A stretch of 64,000 nucleotides of DNA from positions 91,499,340-91,563,339 of the forward strand of contig CM043971.1 in NCBI GenBank assembly GCA_014529385.2, given 5' to 3'. Origin of the DNA: Adiantum capillus-veneris (Eukaryota; Streptophyta; Polypodiopsida; Polypodiales; Pteridaceae). Shown one piece after another: positions 24,113 to 36,149 of the stretch (position 1 is the stretch's first letter; the number at the start of each line of letters is the position of its first letter). The notes below the pieces were generated by a model that was not told where the DNA came from, ran no database searches, and worked only from the letters and a program-made list of their open reading frames with translations. A program made the position numbers and the translations under genes.

Positions 24113-27100
24113 ATGAGTAACAGCAGCAGGAGGAGGGAAGCTCCCTCGGACATCATCAGAGACAAACCCTCTCTCGCAGCAACAGAGAGAGACAAATTCT
24201 CGCTTGGAGCAGCAGACCGAGGCAAACCAGAGCGAGTTGTGACCCCTGCAGGGGCCGGACGCTCCATCGCTGAGGCTATGTGTAGCAAAGATGGAGCAGA
24301 TACAAGCCACGACGATGAAGGGGACAGCACTCCTAGGCTCAAGAGCAGTGCCATGGCCCGGAAGTCCCGTGGGGAGGATGCTGAAAGCAAGTCTCTTAGC
24401 AGTGAAAACAATCCAGACGGAGCCTCTGCAGATGACATGGACCTTGATGCTTCTGCTACTCCTGGTAAGCGCCGTGGCAGAAAACGGTGCTATCGACATA
24501 CCCAACACCAAATTCTGGAAATGGAAAGGTTAGTTGGCAGATTCTTCCTTCCATATTTTGCTACTTTCTGAGAATTTGCATGTCTTGAGAAGCTTTACAC
24601 CTTTACTGTACAAAATTGCAAGTCATTTGTCTTTCAAGGCCAATTCTTTTCCTTTGAGTTGGCTGTGTAGTTGCTAGTTCTGGCACAGAGGAAATGGTAC
24701 TATGCACAATTTGGCCCTACTTGGGCCGTTGTTGCTTGCACTTGTAAGAGGATCAGCTTTTTCAGTTGAAGTACCCTTGAGGGGCTTCAAGGGTGTACGG
24801 TTGCTGTTAATGGCACATATCATTGGCCGCACAGCGTTCTTTTAACATTCAGAAACCCATATTACATCCTTCTGTTGTCAATAGGGTATAATGTAAGACT
24901 CCTTCAAGGATTTGTAGGTGTAGATGGGTTGGCAATTGTATTTCGGGTGAATCTTTGGAAATTGTCGACAAAACTGGCACTTTATGGTGCATTTTTGGTA
25001 AATTTATTTCCAAAAATCACAAAAATTTGGAAATTTTTGGCTGTTATCTTGTTAATCAGGGTATAAATAGCCCCTCAGCGTCAATTGTTTTCACGCTGGC
25101 TACTTCATAGCACCTCCTCGATATTTTATCTCCATATCCTGCCGCCATGCGACTGCTGGCTACCTTGTGCTTTGGAGGTGGCTTAAATGGAGTTGTTATA
25201 TATAGTACCTCCGCTAGGCTTGAAGATGGCAGAGCATCGAGAATGCTTTCAACATGACAGCAGTTATCTATCAAATTAGATCAATGGTCCTGAGACCCTA
25301 GGACTTAAAACTTTTTGTGTATGTTTTTGTTTATTTGGATCTTGCGAGGAAGTTTGTTTTTAAGGCTTGATTGAGAATTTTTGGAAAAATATTGAGTCTT
25401 TCATATACTTATGCTTTTTAAACCCATTTAGAGTCTTGAGTTGATTTGAGGCACCATATTATTCACAGGTTGTTTAAGGAATGCCCCCATCCGGACGAGA
25501 AGGCACGGCTTGAGTTGAGTAAGGAGCTTAATCTTGACCCCCGGCAAGTCAAGTTCTGGTTTCAGAACAAGCGCACTCAAATGAAGGTACTTTTTGCATT
25601 ATCTAAAACAAATTATTTGTTTAGAGGAGCTCTATGATTCCCAGTCCCATGTAGTGATCCATCTCTTTCATATTGCCCATCAGACTCAGCAAGAGCGTCA
25701 TGACAATTCCTATTTGAGAAATGAGAATGACAAGCTGAGGGCAGAGATCAAAGCATTAAGAGATGCTTTAAAACAGGCTACATGCTCTAAATGTGGGGTA
25801 CTGGCTGTTAATGATCATACGGATCAAGTTTCTCCGGAGGAGCAGAGGTCATTGATTGATAATGTGGAGATGGATGCAGAGGTTTTGAATTGCTTTCACC
25901 TCTTTGTGGTGCATATCATTCATGTTTATGGTGTGTTGTTTGTGGCTGCATGGGATACTCATATGTACATATGGAAAGATCTTTTCTGGCTTGATTGGTT
26001 TGTCAGTGCAGCTGTTTGTGTGACTCTACAGTTGAACCTTTCGGGAGGTCAACGTGTTCAAACAGTTCCAGCAGCCACTTCTAGCACACTCGACGGGCTT
26101 GCTCAGGCTGGACTTTCAAGCAATCATGCATCGTCTGGGCCATCTGTTGCAGAAATTGCTACGCACCCTTTATGCTTAACAGATTCCGAGAAGCTCATGG
26201 TCGTGGACCTAGCGGTGTCAGCTATGGAAGAGCTAGCCCAAATTGCGCAAGCTGTGGAGCCCCTTTGGATGCTTGATCTGAACTCTACCAGTGAAGTATT
26301 GGATAGAAGGGAGTATCAGAGGCAATTCAAAAACATTATTGGTCCTGCCATTTCGGGAACAACTGCTGAGGCGACACGAGAAACTGATGTTGTGATGATA
26401 GATGCTCGCTCTGTAATTGAGACGTTCATGGAAGTGGTATGCCTGAGCTTTGCGTCCAGTTGAGGCCTGCTTGGCAACAAAATTTTATGTTGTTTTGTTT
26501 TATTTTTTCAGGATTTGTGGGCACAGATGTTTTCTTCTATAGTAGCGAGGGCTTGGAAGGTGGAAGCTTTATCAAGTGGACCGATAGACCCCTTCGATGG
26601 TGCAATGCAAGTTGTAAGTATTAACTCTTATTTTCTTAGAACAACACTGATTTATGTTGAGCACTTGTTGTGGAATCTGATAAGTCATGGCTGTTATAGA
26701 ACTGATAGAGTTCATTATGGAGTTTAGCTAATAAACTTTATTTCCACTTATCTTGTTTACACTGAAGAAAGCCTGTAAACGTTAACTGTGCCTAACCTCA
26801 GGTTTACGCCGAGCTTCAGTTGCCTACACCATTTGTTCCAACACGGGATGCCTATTTTCTGCGATATTCCAAGAGAGTGGATCATCAATGGCTTGTGGTG
26901 GATGTTTGCATAGATAGCTTGCGAGCCAATCCCCCTCCTTCGTTGCTGAAGTGCAGGAAGCGGCCCTCTGGTTGTGTGCTTGAGGAGACAACAAATGGGT
27001 ATTCTAAGGTATGTTCGAAGAATAATCCTGTCACTGTGCTGGGCGAAGTATGTAGAGGCACAGACAAATGTTTTATGGTTGTTTTGCAGATTACGTGGGT

Positions 27101-28302
27101 AGAGCATGTGGAAGTCGACAATGCTGGTGTACATCCTATCTATCAATCACTTGTGAATAGTGGGATTGGTTTTGGAGCCCAATTATGGGTAGCCACATTG
27201 CAAAGACAATGTAAACGAATAGCTAGTCTCCTTGCAAACAGAAACTTTGGTAGTAAAGACACAGGTGGGGCAAGTTTTATGAATTTAAGAAGCTGTAATC
27301 TTAGTGTGTAAGCGTCATAACCTTGCTGTTCTTTTGTTTTAAGTGCTGGCAAACAATGAGGGTCGCCTTAGTGTGCTGAAGCTTGCAGAGCGCATGACCA
27401 ACAACTTCTGTGCTGGTGTTAGTGCTGCTTCGAAGCATTCATGGATAACCCTATCTGGATCTGGTACAGAAGACTTCAAGGTAGTCATTCGGGAAAGCAT
27501 TGATGATCCAGGCAGGCCTCCAGGCATAGTACTTAGTGCGGCTACTTCATTGCGATTGCCTGTTTCACCCGCAAGACTCTTCCATTTTCTTTGTGATCAC
27601 AGCCGCCGAACAGAGGTAACTGTTTTGTCTCTGCACATGTTCATGTGAGAGAATAGCTTTCGCTCAGTATGCTTGTGGCCTGGTTGTATGGCAGTGGGAC
27701 ATTTTGTCTAACATGGGTGTGGTGGAAGAGACGGTTTATGTTTCGAAAGGAGATAGTTTTGGGAACAGCGTCTCTCTTCTTAAAGTTAATGTGAGATCTT
27801 CAAGCCTTTGTTTTACTCAAGATTTGTCTGCTTTTTTTGTTACACTCACTTTACTGTTGCCCTCACGTACTGTGATGGTGGTTTTCTTCAGAGTGTGAGC
27901 TCAAATCCAAGCAACTCCTTAATCCTACAGGATTGTTGTAGTGACAAATCATGCTTTTTGGTCGTTTATGCCTTGGTTGATATGGATGCTATGAAGGCTG
28001 TACTCAATGGAGGGGACCCAGATGTGGTCACTTTACTGCCTTCCGGCTTTGCTATTTTGCCTGATAGGACTGCATCGTCACAGAGTGTCAATCACCTTCG
28101 CAATGGTAGCCATCAGAAGATTAGCCACATGATTGGCAGCGTGGAAAATCCATCTGCTTCATTGCTTACGATGGCGTTTCAGATTCTTGTGGACCACGAA
28201 CTTTCTGCTAAACTCTCCTTGGAGTCTGTGGCCACAATAAATAACCTTATTTCCTCTACAATAATGAGGATCAAAAGAGCTCTTTCATGTGATCAGGTGT
28301 GA
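24113..28302 (+). CDS. class IV HD-ZIP transcription factor (homeodomain, zipper-loop-zipper, START)
   Basis: Nuclear DNA-binding regulator of the GL2/ANL2/PDF2 type; known members control epidermal identity and cuticle. Ten exons join in phase: 24113-24528, 25469-25586, 25684-25881, 26032-26436, 26512-26613, 26802-27008, 27090-27305, 27361-27615, 27695-27790, 27892-28302, giving 807 residues, normal for the family. The homeodomain (about 120-178) is split by intron 1 and has the family signature [10 protein letters not shown]...[14 protein letters not shown]. The zipper (179-244) holds the CSKCG pair (Cys212, Cys215). START (about 290-528) contains [16 protein letters not shown] and [19 protein letters not shown]. 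The C-terminal domain has [29 protein letters not shown] and [10 protein letters not shown]. No lesion was seen. The second half of the zipper-loop-zipper looks short. An upstream in-frame ATG at 24083 is possible, and the exon 7/8 border is the least certain. Confidence 0.93.
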
Positions 28303-28620
28303 GAACATGGTGGTGCCTTTAGGAAACTGATAGTGCCTATCAATGTCAGGTGATTTGCGAAGGTAGTTCATTTTCTGTACTTCACTGGCTGGATTCCAGA
28401 TGAGAGCTTGGTAGAATCATCAGGGTTTGCAGGTATTTGATCAGAGTTACCTCATTTGATTGAAGAGCTTAGACAAAGGGAAGAGAGAGTTTAAATCAAA
28501 TTGGGGTTCTGGCTTTTTTCAGTACTCTGGACATGAGCTTGTCTTACCCTTTTTCAGGGTGCTAAGGCTGCATCTGTGATACCTATATACAACACGTGCT
28601 CAATACCTCGAGAGGAATCA

Positions 28621-28626
28621 AATAAA
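28621..28626 (+). terminator. possible poly(A) signal of the HD-ZIP gene
   Basis: AATAAA about 320 bases after the stop codon. A second AATAAA at 29821 is a weaker alternative because of its distance. Confidence 0.35.
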
Positions 28627-31490
28627 TTGTGAAAAGCTCAAGAGTCCTGAGCACACGTATATACAGGAGAATGGATTTTATCAGTTTGAGTCCTTGACAG
28701 AAAGTTATTTTACATCGAAGCAGATGGATAAACACATGTGGGTCTGGTACAAAGAAAGAAATTATACGACAGCAATGTCTTAACTGATCGCTTCCAGGAA
28801 GGCAAAGTGCCATGGAAGTGGAAATTAATTTTTAATTTATCGCAACATGTGAGTCCCATGTATTGAAGCAAGTTTGTGCCAACTAACTCATCTTTGCCAG
28901 AAGTTTGGAGCTACAAATGCTTGCAGCTGATGATTAACTGGACGATGTATGTTCTTTTCTAGCTTTTGAGAAGCCAAGTAGAACAGGAAGACAGGTATCC
29001 TTAGCACATGGTGATGGCTGGTCACCGTAATGGCAAAAGTTTGTACACAGCTGCTGATCGGCCGAAGAGCATGGTCCTCAGCACATGGAGCAGCGGACTG
29101 GGGAAGCAGTGAACCACGCGCAAGCACCTGGAAACCTTGATGGTGAGACGCTCGGGTTGCACGTTGCAAGAAAGGATGGATTCCAACTGCCAGCCAGCCA
29201 GCTACCTCAGCTCACTCCCCCTGGACCAAAGTGATTGGCTGGACGGATATCCTTTGTCTGCTCACTACAAAAAGCTCTTTTTCAAACAGCAAGAACACAC
29301 TCCAGGGCACTAAATGTACTGAGCTCATCCCCAGCTCTATCATTGGCTCGAGTGCTGACAGAGAGCAGCAAGGTGTTGTCTTTGTCAATGATGTTGCAAC
29401 AAAATGAGGTTAACCTAATGTTGTTGAGAATTACTGACGCTTCAGGTAATCAACCCTTTTTTTCCCTTCCTTTTACAGGCATGCATCTGCTTACTTGTAC
29501 TTGTCTCGAACTACTTTGAGTGATGACATCTGTTAATTCAACACCTCTACCTTCACTTACTGATGGATCTGTATTCTCAGCCCTTGACAGATGTATTGAA
29601 TCGGCTCTTAGTTCTGTGTTCTAATGCTTCTTGGCTTTTCTCCCGATGCTATTTTTATTTAACCACATATTTATTGATGCCTCAGGATTCTTAAGAAACG
29701 ATGAAGGACCATTTGAGTCTGCACGTGGGGGAATTCAGAGTTGCTCATGGACTCTCCAGTATTTGTTAAAGGTAGTGGTAATTCTTTGGTGTCCACTTCC
29801 CAGCATTCTGTGGATATTGCAATAAAGTTTTACTTGACATTGTCTCAGAACATTGCTAGTTTGGGAAAAGTTTGATTCTGTTGACTTGATTCTAGGAAGA
29901 CCCCTGTGGATTCTGTCTGACTTGCTTCTCCTTTTTACGTATGTATGGAGGTTGGTTTGTGTGTTTTCAGCGGTCACTGTTATGGCATGGGTTACAAGGA
30001 TGCACATTAAGATGAACTGATTTGGTCTTAATAGAGGGAGCCCTTGCTACTGCCTCCTTTTGTAGAGGCACCCGCACGTACGACCTCCCAGTAGGAGAAC
30101 GACCTGGGCATGGAGAGCTGTCAAACTGCGATCAGAAAAAGGTCCTGTCACTTCTTAAAAGGACCCCCGAATGACTATATATCAAGGCAAGGGTACTTTG
30201 ATAGTAGATCAAATGGTTGTGGTGTTCGTTCGCCCGATCTTGGGCTGGACATTCAGCTCTAGTCTGTTGTATTACAGTAGTTTTTTACTGAGGTCTCGCC
30301 CCACCGAAGCAAGCTCTACTGAGGCTGATTAGGGCACTGATCAGATACTCGTGGTCTTCTCCCTTCCACATCCTGCAAGCTGTGAATCTAAATTGGGCAT
30401 TGGTTATACTTCTCAGTGACGCCATGCCCTTGCCGCCAGTAGGCTACCTCAGGCTGGGTGCCACTGCCACTGTGTTGTGTTGAATACTGCTCTTGTGGGC
30501 CCTGTATGCCAAACATGCTACTCTTTCTCAGGCACAAGTGTCTTATGGAGTGCTTTGATTGCAGGCCAATATGCCCAAAAGGATATTCACTACAATGCTC
30601 AGAGCAAATGGATCATGCTTCCAAAACAGTGAAATTTACATCACGAAGTGATATGCTAGTCAAGGACCACCATGTTTTAGTCATCTTGAAGTTGTTTGAT
30701 TTTTTGTCAAGTTGTTTTATGATCAGAGCGTTCTTCTCCTTGGATCAGTAAACAAGTATTAATTGCAAATAACAGAGCGGTCAGTGACATGGCTTTGTGG
30801 CATTAATTGTGGGTTCTTTGGTGTTTTTCTTTCTTTCTGAATGGGTTAGTTTTGGGCTTAGATAATTGAAGAGTGATGCCTACTGCACAATTCATGCATA
30901 TTTTAAAGAATGTTGATCCTTCATAAAGGAAGGGGTCTTTACTGCTTCAGTTATTGCGATCATGGGCGCGAGAAATTTGCTTAAGAGATTGTCAGGTTCG
31001 AATTGTGTATTTTGGGGTGTCTTTGCTCTCCTACCATTTATGGACACGCATAGGAGAAGAGGCAATTGTAAGGTTGGATCATGCCCTATTGGTGCTTCTT
31101 AGGGAATTGGACTCTGCTGTCTGTAAAAGTTTGTGCTTTTTCATGGGGAAAAGAACAGATGTTTTCCTAGCCAGATTAGTAAGTATGCCCCATATTGAAA
31201 GATACTTACTAATCTCACCTCTCATCTTGCGTAATACCGATTTTACTTTCGGTATAAATGATACTAACAAATACAAGTAACTTGAATTGTAAGGAAATTC
31301 CGACTACCCTTTTCGAGGCTTACTGGAGAGAAAGCTAGTCATGCTTGGTTGGCCTTCTTTGCAAAGTTATGCATGAAGATATTTCTCTTGGAAAACAAAC
31401 GCAATGTATACTTTGTGACAGAGTGTTACTTATAGAGCAAGGTGTTTGCTTGAGACCAATTCCTATTTTAAAGAACAGTTAAACTTTCCA
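28627..31490. other. non-coding region downstream of HD-ZIP
   Basis: No reading frame longer than about 100 codons with protein-like character, no RNA gene and no paired repeat was seen. T-rich stretches and GT/AG pairs occur, so untranslated exons cannot be excluded. Confidence 0.5.
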
Positions 31491-33786
31491 CACTACAAAA
31501 TGATTTTTAAAAAGTCGTCGAAAATTTAGAGTGCACGGACCACTTCAGTGCTGTATTGAAATGGTGGAGAGTGGGAACATTGTCTCTTCATAATCTATAA
31601 GAAATAGAAGCTCTGCCTTACCTTTAGCCAAGTGCACCCTTGACGGATCAATGCTGAATGGTTCTCAGTTCTTACCAATGTGCAAATATAGATAGTGTTT
31701 TTTCCAAGTATGGATGAGAAGGATGGAGCTCATCATACTTGACTAAACATGCAGTCTCCTCACTACCTTTTACAAATCAAGGGTTTGTCTTGATATGTTA
31801 CATAACTGTGTCTCTCTTCCACCTTCATCTAAACTGTCTCTCTTCCACCTCCATCTAACCTCTGACATTGTCTCCGCTTGTGCAATTGTTCTTTGTTGTA
31901 ACCAACTCGGTCTGCCTCGAGGAATCGTCCCACTCGCCATGTGGACTTTGTCAATTAGTCATTGAGCTAGCAAATTTAAAAAATCTTTTTGTTCCTTAAA
32001 ACAACTAAATGTCTTTTATTCTTTGCTTTCTTATGGTTGTTACATAAGAGTGATGGCATTCCAGCTCTTGGTTGAGCCTTGGCCTCTTTGACCGTCATAA
32101 TTTTACTACCTTTTTCTTTAGAGCATGGTAAAGCAAATATCTTTTAAGTATTGGTTCATTTATATTGCCATATCGTCCAAAGTTTCTTTTGTGAGATAAC
32201 CTTGGTTACATTATCAACTTGGGCATAACTTTGCTTCTTAATAGGGTCTTCCTAGAAGAAAGGCCTCTATGTTGTGGTCAATGTTGGGGTATGGCCTTAG
32301 GACGCGTGTCTTTGCAAACTTTGTTAGTAGGATTACTTTGTGAAAGCAAGTGACTAGCACCATTTGTGTAGTTGACACTAACAACATTCACTAAATCTGT
32401 ATGGGATGACAAAGAAACAAAGATCATCCTTTTTCTAGTACTTGCTTACCTAATTTAGCTGTGTTAACAAGGGGTATGACTTTGGGTTGCTTCCATTCAT
32501 TTTATGGTATAGCAAGTTGTCGAGGATGTTCATTTATTGATTATTCTATTAAAAAAGGAAACTTTGAATTCAAGCTTTTTTAAAGTTCAAGTGCCTCTTG
32601 TTGCTTCAATCTAGTTAACTTCCTTGGATTTCTACAAATTGAATTGGAACATACATAGAAACTTGAAATGGTATCGACGAGTGTAGGTTTCTTGTAGGGG
32701 ATAGACAACTTGATTGTTTATGGTTTAATGCTTGATTTTTGTAGTGGGGGGAATAATTACAACTTTTGCCACTGTGTTGTCAAGATGTTTTATTAATAGT
32801 TTAGAACTGTCTGTATCCTTTGGGAGGTGTCATTCACCCTTTTTTTGTCGGAAATGTTTCATGTGAGGATTGATGCTTGTCAGCCTATTTTCTTGAGTGC
32901 TTCTTTGAGAAGCCCAATCCTAGGTTTCATAAACGATAGTGAGTTATTTTTCTAATCAGCTTGTATCCTAATGAGAAATATCATGGAAAAGAATTGATAT
33001 TTTCATAATGAAGTCATAGAGATTAATGCATAGTGAAGGCCATTCGTTCCTTCAATCATTACCTTTGCTCCACCTTCAAGCCTTAGAGTGTTTTCACCTT
33101 CAAAGTAAGAGAATTTTTAATATCGTAGGAACACTCCCAAGAGACCTCACAGATCTACCCGAAGAGTCTTGAACTCAAGTCCTCGTATTCAAGACGAAAC
33201 TGGGATAGCCAATCCACCACACTTATGGACCACTCTTTGACTAGCACCTCTAACAAGGTAGTCCCACAATGTACCTTATATTGATTCATCCTAATAAGTA
33301 GCTTATACCATAATAATTCATTAGGACCTTGTGGACACTTTTCTTTGGGACATGTGGATATTCTCAGTGATGCAATCACGTAAATGTGACCGACTACTAG
33401 GATTTGAATCTTACACAAGCATTAATCAACATTAATCCCAACTATGGTTGCTAGATATACTTTTATAAACACTTCCAACTTAGCTACGAGAGAACTTATT
33501 TGACAAATTCTCTTTTGAAAATGGGGGCATTGCTACTTTCATTAGAGATATTCACACCAAAGGGCCCCTTTAGACATTAGGCGATGATTAAGCACATGGG
33601 TAGAGGGTTGTGCTAACACCCTACATTCTTTCCTTCCTTTTTCAATTTGTGGGGAGCGGGGACTAAGAAGGGATAGGATGTGGTAGGTGAGGGGGTCATA
33701 ATTACTTTTTCTTACTGAAAATATATGTCACATACCATGAATTGAGTTAACCCGATCTACTTCTTTTCAAAAAATTTCCCATCATC

Positions 33787-33812
33787 TCCCCCCCCACCCC
33801 CCCCCCCCCCCC
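33787..33812. repeat. poly-C tract
   Basis: Nearly pure run of C with one A; the minus strand is a G tract able to form a quadruplex. It is also a likely assembly or sequencing weak point. Confidence 0.9.
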
Positions 33813-34266
33813 ACCGCCCAAAAAAAGTTCTTCCTAACCGATGTTCATTCATCTCTCTGGAAATCCTCTCTAGGAGTCCTTTCTCAACACCCTATTGCTC
33901 AAATGTCGACAAATTACTACATGAGTAACCTTCTCATGGCTCAAATTCTCCTTCGCTCTTATCTCTAACACCCATCTCCTACCACATCAAGGGCGTCATG
34001 GATATCACCACAAAGATTTCTTTGGGCCTTATCCTCTAGTCCTTCTTTAAACATGAGCAACACATTAGAGCCAAAAGGATTAAAACGATTCATGCAAGGA
34101 ATTGATCAATTCTACTAATTTGCATAATTTTGAATGATAAAAGACCTCAAAATATGGTCGTTACTTATATGCTCCCAATGTCTTCACAATCTATGCCATG
34201 GCAGAGAGGAAGACACAACCATGACTGCTAGGGAGCAAGAAAGTGCACAATGCACCACACATATTG

Positions 34267-34649
34267 TCATAAAACTTAATATCTAACTTTCTCAAATGAT
34301 TTTCTCATCTTAAACTAGCCATTTAAAATGGGAGGATAATGAGAACAAGGGTTAGAATATTAATATGTGCTACTATGCTTATCTCAATAGGTGGCCAAGA
34401 GGAGAGAGAGTCTACCAAAGAGCAATCTTAACCCAATGAATCTTGAAGTGACCTTAGGGTAAGCTTCATTAAGCCTCCAAAAGGATGGTACTAAAGTCCA
34501 TTGGGCTTGGCATTAAGGGAATAATGCCAATTCTATGTATTTTAGACTATCTAAAATGTTTCCTAAGGTTACCATGGGGCAAGTGACACCCCCCACTTGC
34601 AAGGGATAAGCCCTAGATGCAAGGATATGAGAGAGAACACGTGCGCACG

Positions 34650-34709
<60 letters not shown>

Positions 34710-34720
34710 TACTTGAGTCG
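34267..34720 (+). repeat. third copy of the foldback-arm repeat
   Basis: Positions 34270-34370 resemble 54488-54585 (taatatctaa..., aaatgattttctcat, ttaaact...tcattta). Positions 34600-34700 resemble 54815-54890, with a gagagagaac block, a CGCG-containing alternating tract and a CA run. It lies in the orientation of the right arm. Confidence 0.6.
34641..34707. repeat. CG/CA alternating tract
   Basis: GCGCACGCGCGCGCGC followed by a CA run; alternating purine-pyrimidine sequence favours left-handed DNA. Confidence 0.93.
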
Positions 34721-34988
34721 TTACTCAAAGTTCTCCACTTTATTTAGTTTAAAAGAACTTTGTTTTTTACAAAAAAACCCCCCTCCTTGCTCTTCACCTT
34801 TACATGTCTAGTAGCCCATCCATTACATGATCGCACAAACAGCTGTCACAGTAAAAACAGGTGTTTGGACGGTCTGACAAAGGTAGGATTCGAGTAGATA
34901 AGATTACTCCATACTCCAAGGTTCGTGGAGTGATGTTGAAATACCCTCTGAGTGGCTGACCATAGCTGCGATACAAAAACATCTTTTG

Positions 34989-36149
34989 TCATGGAATAAA
35001 CTGCGCTAGTAGATATAATCGTTCTGAAAAACCTTGCTTCATTGAATATTCTACATAATAGTATCGTGGCCCTATGCCCATTGCTTCAGTTACCATCGTA
35101 AGACGAATGTTATTCATAAAATGCTCTCGGCCCCAAAGAGTCACCCTTGTCACTCGGTTCTGATATGTCCACCGCTTCGTCTGAGACACAGATGTGCCTA
35201 AGTGCGGAAATAAAAGCCGTTCATAATGGAGAAGTGTGGCTCGCTTAGTAAATTCACTTGACTGCTGAAGATGTGCGATAGATATAGCTAAAACCTGATC
35301 CCTATTATGAGCCATAGCAGATAAATGTGTTGAATACACCTGATGATAATTTTAGATGTTTGATTTTAACTCTCAAATAGCTACTCTCAACAATTGCTAT
35401 GCACTGGTTTGATTAAAAGATGCTCGTCTTTTATAGACATTTTGGTGACAGAACCCTTTGGTTGTTTATAAAAAAGAAAAAGAACTTTACTTCGGATGCC
35501 TCATCTAGTATGCTTTGGCATTAGTCTCTAAATTTGTCCTAGGTGAAGAATCTCTTACCAAAGAATCTGATGAGATGTAAGTTTATGGGTTACTGTTGGC
35601 TGGTACCCACCCTAGGTCGAGAGCACTGGCTCGTATGAAGACCGGGTATCGATATTACGACAGAAAAAAAACTCTTGCTATCTACGGCTACTTTTATTTA
35701 AACACATAATGTGTTTTGGTATTTTGTAGTGTTTTTTATTTTTTGAAGCTGGGGACTGCTTTGTACATAAAAGGAAAAGGGAAATTTTTTTACCCTTTAA
35801 AGCTTCCACCTGTATTTAGACTTCGTATGCACTGTTGTACTCTGTTGTGTCCATAGCACGCTGGCGTTCTGCCGCTTGTAAGGAATGCTGTAGCTTTCTT
35901 GTGGTGATACGTCTTTGAGCTCTATTCTGGCTTCACGTTCCCGGATCTCGCGCTGAGTATAATCCCGGAATGGATGGTCTTGAAGGCCGGCCTCGATGGG
36001 GGGATGCGTGCAGATCTCATGACCCTTCTGAAGCATGACAATATCTTGCCTATAAAAAACCATCAAGGTGAGCGCCTATGCTCACTTAGCACCGTGATTT
36101 GTTACCTCTGTTTTGCATTCAAGTCTGCGTTACTGTGTGACTTCATCAT
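34989..36149 (-). CDS. unrecognised small spliced gene (three-exon model)
   Basis: I do not recognise this protein. Exon 1 is 36149-36106 (MMKSHSNADLNAKQ), exon 2 is 36049-35911 (IVMLQKGHEICTHPPIEAG... REIREREARIELKD), exon 3 is 35339-34989. Borders have GT/AG ends (CAGAG/GTAACA, TTTTTTATAG/GC, GAC/GTATCA, ATCATCAG/GTG), and phases join without a stop, giving 177 residues. Exon 3 is rich in aromatic and basic residues (RWTYQNRVTRVTLWGREHF) and has no low-complexity bias. After its TGA stop the same frame stays open to 34800 and ends in a Cys-rich tail (FYCDSCLC), so the TGA may be a nonsense mutation. The 56-nt first intron is unusually short for a plant, and the first exon may lie further upstream at another in-frame ATG. 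No similarity to the surrounding elements was seen. Confidence 0.4.

Larger units (their letters stand above)
31491..35731. mobile_element. possible CACTA-type element bounds
   Basis: CACTACAAAAT at 31491-31501 has an exact inverted match ATTTTGTAGTG at 35721-35731. The left end continues 'aaaaagtcgtcgaaaattt' and the right end, inverted, 'aaaagtagccgtagatagc'; both are like subterminal sequence of plant CACTA elements. Against it: no matching 3-bp target duplication (cca and ttt), no transposase reading inside, and the right bound falls within an intron of the minus-strand gene model at 34989-36149. Confidence 0.3.

Noticed and set aside
29235-29519. Plus-strand 94-codon open frame downstream of HD-ZIP
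   Set aside because: No family resemblance, no splice partners and composition like the surrounding non-coding DNA.
33155-33418. Minus-strand 87-codon open frame
   Set aside because: No recognisable motif and no splice context; likely chance.
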